Below are positions 15,581 through 21,712 of a stretch of DNA of 21,712 bases, piece after piece. The translations under genes and the position numbers were made by a program. The notes beneath the pieces are model-generated. The model ran no database searches and was not told where the DNA came from. It saw nothing but the letters and a program-made list of their open reading frames with translations. The DNA lies in assembly GCA_037446075.1 (NCBI GenBank), contig JBBIJH010000028.1:1-21712 (forward strand). The letters are read 5' to 3'. This DNA comes from JBBIJH01 sp037446075. GTDB lineage: Bacteria > Bacteroidota > Ignavibacteria > UBA10030 > JAHEZR01. Numbering within the stretch: the first letter of the stretch is position 1; each line of letters opens with the position of its first letter.

Positions 15581-16732
15581 ATGAGAGACGTAGCCGTAAT
15601 CGGTGCTGGAATGACGAAATTCGGTGAGCTTTGGGACAAATCGATTCGAGATATCTTCGTCGAAGCGGCCCTAAAAGCAATCGAAGATGCTGGCGTAGAC
15701 CGCATCGACTCGATGTATGTTGGTGCGATGTCTTCCGGCCTGTTCGTCGGTCAAGAGCACCTCGGGGCCGTCATGGCGGACTATCTCGGCGTGAATCCAA
15801 TCCCCGCAACGCGTGTCGAATCTGCTTGTGCGTCAGGCGGAGCTGCATTTCGGCAGGCCTTCTTCGAGGTTGCCTCAGGAGCCAGTGAGATCGTTCTTGC
15901 CGGCGGCGTCGAAAAGATGACCGACGGTGCCGATGTCACTGAGACACTCGCCACAGCCGCAGACCAAGAGTATGAAGTCTATCAAGGAATCACGTTTCCG
16001 GGTCTGTATGCGTTGATCGCGAACGCACACATGCATCAGTACGGGACGACTCGGGAACAGCTTGCGGCAGTCGCGGTGAAGAACCATCGTAACGGAGCCA
16101 AAAATCCGAATGCTCAGTTTCGCTCTGAAGTGACTCTGGAACAGGTGATGAACTCAACGCTGGTCGCCGATCCGCTACGCCTCCTCGACTGTTCACCTGT
16201 CAGTGATGGCGCAGCCGCTGTGATCGTTGCATCGATGGATGTTGCAAAAAAACTCCAAAAGAATCCTATCCGTGTCATCGCATCTGCTCAGGCTTCCGAC
16301 ACGATCGCCTTACACGGGAGGAAAAATCTTACTACCCTCGGATCCGTCGTCAAAGCGGCAGAGCGCGCGTACAAGATGGCTGACCTCAAACCATCGGACA
16401 TTGACTTTGCCGAGGTGCACGATTGTTTTACCATTGCAGAGATCATTGTCACCGAGGACTTGGGATTCTTTGAGAAAGGGAAGGGCGGTGAAGCAGCTGC
16501 AAACGGATTGACGTCCCTCGAGTGCAACCTGACTCCAATCAACACAAGTGGCGGTTTGAAATCGAAGGGGCATCCGGTAGGGGCGACTGGGATTGCTCAA
16601 ATCATTGAACTTTACGAGCAGTTGAATCACAAAGCTGGTGCACGACAAGTCCCCGATGCGCGTATTGGCCTTGCTCAAAACATGGGTGGCACGGGAGCCA
16701 GTTGTATCATCCACATCTTGGAGGCAAAATGA
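15581..16732 (+). CDS. SCP2-type / archaeal acetoacetyl-CoA thiolase
   Basis: A 383-residue thiolase that would make or cleave acetoacetyl-CoA or another 3-ketoacyl-CoA. The nucleophile is C83 in VESACASGGAAF. The usual NEAF motif is HDCFT (H280, C282), and the activating His is H331 in SKGHPVGATG. The final Cys-x-Gly of classical thiolases is replaced by NMGGTG, so C282 probably supplies the second thiol, as in the archaeal/SCP2 type. AAGGAG precedes the ATG at 15581, 11 nt after the HMG-CoA synthase stop. Its own stop overlaps the DUF35 start. It probably forms a complex with both neighbours. Substrate range is not fixed by sequence. Confidence 0.88.
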   Translation: MRDVAVIGAGMTKFGELWDKSIRDIFVEAALKAIEDAGVDRIDSMYVGAMSSGLFVGQEHLGAVMADYLGVNPIPATRVESACASGGAAFRQAFFEVASGASEIVLAGGVEKMTDGADVTETLATAADQEYEVYQGITFPGLYALIANAHMHQYGTTREQLAAVAVKNHRNGAKNPNAQFRSEVTLEQVMNSTLVADPLRLLDCSPVSDGAAAVIVASMDVAKKLQKNPIRVIASAQASDTIALHGRKNLTTLGSVVKAAERAYKMADLKPSDIDFAEVHDCFTIAEIIVTEDLGFFEKGKGGEAAANGLTSLECNLTPINTSGGLKSKGHPVGATGIAQIIELYEQLNHKAGARQVPDARIGLAQNMGGTGASCIIHILEAK

Positions 16733-17118
16733 TTTCAGCGAGATATGCTCGGGAGATCCCCCAGCGTTACAGGCTCGAAGCTGCAAAGTGCAAGAGCTGC
16801 GGGAACGTAGCTTTTCCGCCTCGCATCATTTGTCCGAACTGCAAGGGACGAGCTTTCGAGACCATAGCTCTCAACGACGAGGGGAGGTTGCTCAGCTATA
16901 CGGTTGTCAGAGTTGGATCAGAAAAATTCTCGAAACAGACCCCCTATGCGGTAGGCATCATCGAATTAGACGGCGGGGTGCGAATCACCGCTCAGATTGC
17001 CGATGTTGAGCCAGATGAACTTCAGGTTGGACAGAATGTGAGGATCGTCTTCCGCAAAATCCAGGAGGACGGAAAAGCCGGTATCCTTTGCTATGGGTAT
17101 AAGGCGGTCGTGGTGTAG
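16729..17118 (+). CDS. DUF35 zinc-ribbon/OB-fold protein (thiolase-HMGCS partner)
   Basis: A 129-residue protein with a rubredoxin-like zinc ribbon (C21-x2-C24 and C35-x2-C38) followed by an OB-fold (about residues 50-125). In the archaeal thiolase/HMG-CoA synthase complex a DUF35 protein bridges the two enzymes and shares the CoA tunnel. In bacteria, DUF35 proteins also pair with SCP2-type thiolases, as in BbsA/BbsB of toluene catabolism. The ATG at 16729 overlaps the thiolase stop (ATGA), and GGAGG at 16718-16722 is its ribosome site. This start gives the standard N-terminus with IPQRYRLEAAKCKSCG. Confidence 0.88.
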   Translation: MISARYAREIPQRYRLEAAKCKSCGNVAFPPRIICPNCKGRAFETIALNDEGRLLSYTVVRVGSEKFSKQTPYAVGIIELDGGVRITAQIADVEPDELQVGQNVRIVFRKIQEDGKAGILCYGYKAVVV

Positions 17119-17165
17119 TAACAACAAGAAGAATCCATTGCGAACCCTATTTACGTGGGAAGGGC

Positions 17166-18527
17166 TTGAGAGAAAAAATAAGAATAGCGGCGGGCCAAGG
17201 TTTTTGGGGCGATCTGCCGACAGCGCCCCTCGATCAAATCACGAAGGGTCCCATTGATTATCTTGTGATGGACTTCTTGGCTGAGGTCACCATGTCCATC
17301 ATGCAGAAGCAGAGAAGGAAGAACCCCGAGCTTGGCTACGCGAAGGATCTCTTAACGATCGTTGAGCAGGTTCTATCTCAGTGCGTTGAGAAAGGCATCA
17401 GAGTCATCACGAATGGCGGGGGTGCAAATCCCAAAGGATGTCGCGATGCCATCTTTAGATGGTGTGAGAAAAAGGGGCTGCGGGGAATCCGGATAGCGAC
17501 AGTACTCGGTGATGACATTCTGGGGAAAATTACTGAGTTTGAGAAGCGAAGCATTAAACTGGACAACATGGAGACAGGGGAAGCGGTTGAGAAGATCCGT
17601 GGGAGAATTCTTAGCGCAAACGTTTATTTTGGGGCATGGCCCATCGTTCAGGCTTTGCAGCAAGGCGCTCATATTGTTATCACTGGAAGGACCGCGGACG
17701 CGAGTCTTACTCTAGCGCCGATGGCGTATGAATTCGGATGGAGTCAGAGCGACTGGAACAAGCTCGCGGCTGGAGTTGTGGCAGGCCACGTCCTCGAATG
17801 TGGGGGCCAGGCAAGCGGGGGAAATTTCTCGGCGGGTTGGCGGGATGTTCCTGACCTGGCCCACATCGGCTTTCCGATTGCCGAAGCCTATCCTGATGGG
17901 GACGTCATAATAACGAAGCACGAGGGAAGTGGGGGACTGGTCAACGTTGCGACCGTCACAGAGCAGCTCGTCTACGAGATTGGCGATCCGCGGAGCTATA
18001 TCACACCCGACTGTATCGCTGACTTCACAACGATCAAGTTAATAGAAGAGGGTGTGAATCGGGTCAGAATCACGGGCGTTCGAGGGCAGCCTGCACCGGA
18101 GTCGTACAAAGTTTCGGTGTCCTACTCGGACGGTTTTATGGCGGTCGGTACGTTGACTTATTCATGGCCAGGCGCATTGGAAAAAGCCAAGAAAGCGGAT
18201 GAAATCCTCAGGACTCGCTTACAGGATCTGGGCTTGGTCTTTGATGAGATTCGCACAGAGTTTCCCGGATTCGACTCGACTCATGGAGAGCTTGTTCAGC
18301 GAGAGAATTCTCCGGAGGAAGTTATGTTGCGTGTGGCTGTGCGTTCGAACAGCCACAAAGCCGTAGAAGTGTTCGGGAAGGAAATCGTCGCACTGGTTTT
18401 AAATGGCCCACCGGACGTGACAGGCTACGCCCGAGGGAGACCGAAGCCGAGCGAGGTATTCGCTTTCTGGCCGGCGTTGGTTCCGAAATCCTTGGTGTCC
18501 CCAGAGGTAGTTGTAGAAGAGATTTGA
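17166..18527 (+). CDS. AtuA family protein (DUF1446), large domain only
   Basis: A 453-residue protein of the acyclic terpene utilisation AtuA family (PF07287). The family is found with geranyl-CoA or acyl-CoA carboxylase gene sets, but its reaction is not established. Recognised segments are AAGQGFWGD near the start, TNGGGANPKGC, ITGRTADASLTLAPMAYEFGW, HVLECGGQASGGNFS and the end VALVLNGPPDVTGYARGRP. Full-length AtuA proteins carry an extra C-terminal ferredoxin-fold domain; here that domain is the next gene. The start is TTG at 17166 with GGGAAGGG just upstream (2 nt spacing, rather short), and no ATG or GTG in frame fits better. It follows DUF35 by 47 nt. Confidence 0.85.
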   Translation: MREKIRIAAGQGFWGDLPTAPLDQITKGPIDYLVMDFLAEVTMSIMQKQRRKNPELGYAKDLLTIVEQVLSQCVEKGIRVITNGGGANPKGCRDAIFRWCEKKGLRGIRIATVLGDDILGKITEFEKRSIKLDNMETGEAVEKIRGRILSANVYFGAWPIVQALQQGAHIVITGRTADASLTLAPMAYEFGWSQSDWNKLAAGVVAGHVLECGGQASGGNFSAGWRDVPDLAHIGFPIAEAYPDGDVIITKHEGSGGLVNVATVTEQLVYEIGDPRSYITPDCIADFTTIKLIEEGVNRVRITGVRGQPAPESYKVSVSYSDGFMAVGTLTYSWPGALEKAKKADEILRTRLQDLGLVFDEIRTEFPGFDSTHGELVQRENSPEEVMLRVAVRSNSHKAVEVFGKEIVALVLNGPPDVTGYARGRPKPSEVFAFWPALVPKSLVSPEVVVEEI

Positions 18528-18536
18528 AGGATTCAG

Positions 18537-18866
18537 TTGAGAATTCAACTGGCAAGCATCTGCCACGCCCGTTCAGGTGACAAGGGGAACATCGCAAACA
18601 TTGGGTTGATAGCGCGCAAGCCGGAGTACTACAGGATTATTGAAGAACACGTCACCGCAGAACGCGTGAAGAAACATTTCGCGAGCATCTGCCGCGGCGA
18701 CGTGGTACGCTATGAACTTCCGAATCTAAACGCTCTGAACTTTGTCCTCTTCCAGGCTCTAGATGGCGGCGGCACCAAATCATTGAGAACCGACGCTCAG
18801 GGCAAAACGCTCGCCAGCGCTCTCCTAAGAATGGAGATTGATATTAGGGATCCAATTGACACCTAG
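18537..18866 (+). CDS. AtuA-like C-terminal (ferredoxin-fold) domain protein
   Basis: A 109-residue stand-alone version of the AtuA C-terminal domain. Typical segments are ICHARSGDKGNIANIGLIAR, TAERVKKHF, VVRYELPNLNALNFVLFQAL and DGGGTKSLRTDAQGKTLA. In many bacteria this sequence is fused to the DUF1446 domain; here it follows that gene by 9 nt as a separate frame. It probably binds the larger protein. The start is TTG at 18537 with GAAGGA upstream. It ends 17 nt before prfB. No catalytic role can be assigned. Confidence 0.85.
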   Translation: MRIQLASICHARSGDKGNIANIGLIARKPEYYRIIEEHVTAERVKKHFASICRGDVVRYELPNLNALNFVLFQALDGGGTKSLRTDAQGKTLASALLRMEIDIRDPIDT

Positions 18867-18883
18867 AAAGGAAGGAGAAGAAA

Positions 18884-19988
18884 ATGTTTGAAGAAAGGAA
18901 ATCGAAGCTCGTGGAATTCAAGAACCGGGTGTGGACACTTAGAGGCTATCTTTGACCTCGACAAGAAAGAAAAAGAGCTAGCAGAGCTGCAGGAGAAAAC
19001 GAGCGCACCAAATTTCTGGGACGATAATCTCGCCGCCCAGAAATTGATGCAAGAGATCAGCAATCGAAAAGAATGGGTTGAAGCTTGGCATGGACTGAAA
19101 AAGAAATTGGACGATGTCGAAACCCTCATCGAACTTGCAGAGGATGCGGGGGACGAGTCACAGACAGAGGAAATTGACCATGAGCTTTCCATCGTCGGGC
19201 GTGGAATCGATGAGCTTGAATTCAAGAACATGCTGGGTGAGGAAGATGACGCGAAGAATGCCCTTCTTGCGATTCACTCGGGTGCTGGGGGAACAGAAGC
19301 CCAGGACTGGGCGGAAATGCTTCTGCGGATGTATCTTCGCTGGTGCGACCGAAAAGGCTTCAAGGCATCCCTCGCAGATCGAGTTGACGGTGAAGGCGCA
19401 GGGATCAAGAGTGCCACGATCGAAGTGGTGGGCCCCTATGCCTACGGTTATCTGAAAGCCGAGAGTGGTGTTCATAGGCTTGTCCGCATTTCTCCCTTTG
19501 ATGCAAACGCACGCCGCCACACCTCCTTCGCCTCCGTTTTCGTCTATCCTGAGATCGAAGACGATATTAAGATTGAGGTCAATCCTGCCGACTTAAAGAT
19601 CGATACTTTCCGATCTGGCGGCAAGGGCGGCCAGAACGTCAATAAGGTTGAGACAGCCGTCCGCATCACACACATACCCACGGGGATCGTCGTAGCCTGT
19701 CAACAGGAGCGGTCACAATTCCAGAATCGAGAGCGAGCGATGAAGATGCTAAGGTCTCGTCTCTATCAAATCCGCAAAGAGGAAGAAGAGGAAAGATTAA
19801 GCACGATCGAGAGCACGAAGAAAAAAATTGAGTGGGGGAGCCAGATCAGGTCGTACGTATTCCATCCATACAATCTTGTGAAAGACCACAGGACGGGCGT
19901 AGAAACGAGTGATACTCAGGGGGTGATGAACGGCGACTTGGATGACTTCATCAGGGCATACTTGCTTCAGCAGAAGAAGGCAGACTAG
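18884..19988 (+). CDS. prfB: Peptide chain release factor 2, with programmed +1 frameshift
   Basis: RF2 ends translation at UGA and UAA and releases the peptide on the ribosome. Translation begins at ATG 18884 after GAAGGAG, runs 23 codons to TGA at 18953-18955, and must shift +1 to continue at GAC (18954). The product is about 368 residues, and the junction LRGYL-D matches other RF2 proteins. The stop-recognition tripeptide SPF (in VRISPFDANARR) identifies RF2 rather than RF1. The catalytic GGQ lies at nt 19626-19634 in SGGKGGQNVNKVE. Reading the long frame alone would suggest a false TTG start at 18888. It stands between the AtuA genes and the LolC/E pair. Confidence 0.96.
18941..18956 (+). 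promoter_or_regulatory. prfB programmed +1 frameshift signal
   Basis: The site reads AGAGGC-TAT-CTT-TGA-C. The Shine-Dalgarno-like AGAGG (18941-18945) is spaced as in Escherichia coli AGGGGG-TAT-CTT-TGA-C. The slip is on CTT (18950-18952), with in-frame TGA at 18953-18955. Low RF2 lets the ribosome slip to GAC and make more RF2. Confidence 0.93.
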
Positions 19989-20006
19989 CGTTCGGCGCCG
20001 AAGAAA

Positions 20007-21224
20007 ATGTCCTACGAACTTTTCATAGTCAAGCGATACTTCCAGTCGAAGCGGAAGGGCGGCTTCATTTCGTTTATCACAATCATTGGAATCGTGGGAG
20101 TCATGCTCGGCGTCGCGGCCCTCCTTATCGCGCTGACGATCTTGGGCGGCTTCGAAAAAGAAATCAAAGAAAAGCTGATCGGCTTTTCGGCTCACATCCA
20201 GGTGGTCGGGTTCCAGAATCAACCTTTGCCCGATTATGAGGATGCGATGCTGAGGCTGCGCACAGAGATTCCCGGAATTAAAGCAGTCTCACCCGTGGTG
20301 ACGCGGGAATCAATCATCCGCGCAAAAGGAAAAACGGAGGGAATCCTACTGAAGGGCATTGATGAGGCGACGGACGTGACTTCCACGCGGAGGCACATCG
20401 TCGATGGGAAGTTCGATGTCGGATCACTTTTTGGGCCCCCGAAGCTCGTCATCGGCAAAAAGCTCGCACGCAAACTGAACCTCGCAGTCGGCGACCGCGC
20501 GATCCTCTTTGGGATTGGTGGAAACCTAAAGTCGGTAGGCTCTCCTCTTGTGAGGCAGTTTGAAGTTGCTGGAATCTACGAAACCGGAATGGCAGAGTAT
20601 GACGACATCTATGTCTATACGTCTCTTCCGGCTGCCCAGAATCTTCTTCAACTACAGGGGCGGGTCACGGGCTTTGATCTGCTTGTGAACGATCTAGGAG
20701 AAGCTTCTGCTATCGCCGATCGCATTCAGGAGCTGCTCGGCTATCCCTACTACGCCAGGACGGTCTTTCAGCTTTATCGGAATCTTTTCACATGGATTGA
20801 TCTCCAGAAAAAGCCCACGCCCATTATCCTCGGCCTTATCATCATCGTGGCGACGGCGAACATCATCGGAACTTTGCTGATGGTTGTCATGGAAAAGACA
20901 AGTGAGATTGGGATCCTCAAGTCCATGGGCGCCACGTCAGGCGGCATAAGGAAGATATTTGTTGCAGAAGGGCTGCTGATCGGCTTGGCCGGTACGATTC
21001 TGGGAAACGGTCGGGCATACGGGTTAAGTTGGTTGCAGCTGCACGAGAAGATTCTTTCGCTTCCTGAGCAGATCTATTTCATGAGCAGTGTGCCGATACT
21101 TTTTCGATTGGAGAATTTTATCGCAGTCTCGACTATCTCGCTGGCGCTTTGCTTGCTGGCGACTCTCATCCCTTCTACGCTTGCCTCGCGCTTGAAACCA
21201 ATCGCGGCGATCCGGTTTGCCTAA
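20007..21224 (+). CDS. LolC/LolE-family lipoprotein-releasing permease
   Basis: A 405-residue inner-membrane permease of the LolC/E (FtsX-like) type. With the ATPase LolD it releases outer-membrane lipoproteins from the inner membrane to LolA. An N-terminal cytoplasmic stretch YELFIVKRYFQSKRKGGFIS leads into TM1 (about 22-48). A periplasmic MacB-like domain follows (about 50-265), and then three TM segments (about 275-300, 320-345, 370-390). The motif MEKTSEIGILKSMGAT is the LolD-coupling segment. The ribosome site before ATG 20007 is weak. A second family member begins 6 nt after its stop. LolC versus LolE cannot be told from sequence. No lolD is within the window. Confidence 0.9.
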   Translation: MSYELFIVKRYFQSKRKGGFISFITIIGIVGVMLGVAALLIALTILGGFEKEIKEKLIGFSAHIQVVGFQNQPLPDYEDAMLRLRTEIPGIKAVSPVVTRESIIRAKGKTEGILLKGIDEATDVTSTRRHIVDGKFDVGSLFGPPKLVIGKKLARKLNLAVGDRAILFGIGGNLKSVGSPLVRQFEVAGIYETGMAEYDDIYVYTSLPAAQNLLQLQGRVTGFDLLVNDLGEASAIADRIQELLGYPYYARTVFQLYRNLFTWIDLQKKPTPIILGLIIIVATANIIGTLLMVVMEKTSEIGILKSMGATSGGIRKIFVAEGLLIGLAGTILGNGRAYGLSWLQLHEKILSLPEQIYFMSSVPILFRLENFIAVSTISLALCLLATLIPSTLASRLKPIAAIRFA

Positions 21225-21230
21225 CGATTG

Positions 21231-21712
21231 ATGTCCTTCGAAACCTACATAGCCAGACGATATCTCCTCTCGAAGAAGAAGTCTGGCTTCATCACGATCA
21301 TCACGTCAATTTCGATTCTCGGGGTAACGATCGGAGTCGCTGCATTGATTGTTGTCCTTTCGGTGTTCAACGGATTTAGCGAGCTTGTAACTTCACTCTT
21401 AATAGGCTTTGACCCCCATCTCCGAATCGAAGGACAAGTATCTCAGGATTCACAGGACATGCAGAATCTGTACTCCATGTTGGAGAAGGATCCTCGCATC
21501 AAGGCCTTCTCACCCTTTGTATCCGGAAGGGGGATGATCCTCTCTGCGACCGGTAGCAAAGCCGCGTTCATCATCGGTGTTGAGCAGGAAGGAAGCACAC
21601 AAGTTAGTGGACTGCGTGAAAAGATCATCCTGGGAGATTTCAGATTCAGAGATGACCACGGAATCGCAGATATCGTTCTTGGGATCACACTGGCGGATCG
21701 TCTCGGGGTCGT
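21231..21712 (+). CDS. Second LolC/LolE-family permease, cut by the window end
   Basis: The first 160 codons of another LolC/E-type permease; the frame stays open to the last base. The N-terminus MSFETYIARRYLLSKKKSGF parallels that of the preceding gene, followed by TM1 (about residues 20-48) and VLSVFNGFSELV. The start of the periplasmic domain has FSPFVSGRGMILSATGSKAAF. ATG at 21231 is used; TTG at 21228 is adjacent in frame. It begins 6 nt after the first permease, so the two probably form a heterodimer, with lolD expected nearby outside the window. Confidence 0.88.
   Translation, partial: MSFETYIARRYLLSKKKSGFITIITSISILGVTIGVAALIVVLSVFNGFSELVTSLLIGFDPHLRIEGQVSQDSQDMQNLYSMLEKDPRIKAFSPFVSGRGMILSATGSKAAFIIGVEQEGSTQVSGLREKIILGDFRFRDDHGIADIVLGITLADRLGV

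Overview
The window comes from a diderm (Gram-negative) bacterium of roughly 50% GC. The evidence is two LolC/LolE-type lipoprotein-release permeases, the lipid II flippase MurJ and several signal-peptide proteins. Most genes have good Shine-Dalgarno sites, four starts read as TTG, and the promoter-like sites resemble the sigma-70 consensus. A lineage near Chlorobi/Ignavibacteria or a related FCB group fits the gene content, but the sequence alone does not settle this. I see no transposase, integrase, CRISPR array or phage gene.

Layout. (1) 1-3191, all plus strand: the C-terminal part of murJ (its reading frame is disrupted at the left edge), a GT4 glycosyltransferase with its own promoter-like site, a degenerate DUF2064-like protein and nadD. 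(2) 3192-6196, a sparse accessory region: a decayed inverted repeat, a tiny Cys-rich exported protein, a convergent-gene hairpin, two minus-strand secreted proteins (a duplicated-domain protein and a cupin), and a strong-looking minus-strand promoter followed by a leader of about 270 nt with mutually exclusive hairpins. (3) 6197-11832: tRNA-Arg(CCT), proS, dnaE and trxA, probably one transcription unit. (4) 11900-14467: a promoter-like site, aspS, then an MNT nucleotidyltransferase whose start overlaps the aspS stop and a frameshifted HEPN partner, closed by a terminator-like hairpin. (5) 14523-18866: a five-gene operon of archaeal-type HMG-CoA synthase, SCP2-type thiolase, DUF35 zinc-ribbon/OB protein, AtuA (DUF1446) and a separate AtuA C-terminal-domain protein. 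(6) 18884-21712: prfB, with an intact programmed +1 frameshift site at TGA, then two consecutive LolC/E-family permeases, the second cut by the window end.

The most interesting part is region 5. The first three genes correspond to the archaeal thiolase/HMG-CoA synthase/DUF35 complex that channels acetoacetyl-CoA. Here the set is bacterial and sits with a split AtuA, a family tied to acyclic terpene and branched acyl-CoA catabolism but without an established reaction. This suggests an uncharacterised acyl-CoA condensing or cleaving module rather than a standard mevalonate pathway; no HMG-CoA reductase or mevalonate kinase is in view. The second point of interest is the structured leader upstream of the cupin gene, which matches no riboswitch class I could recognise.
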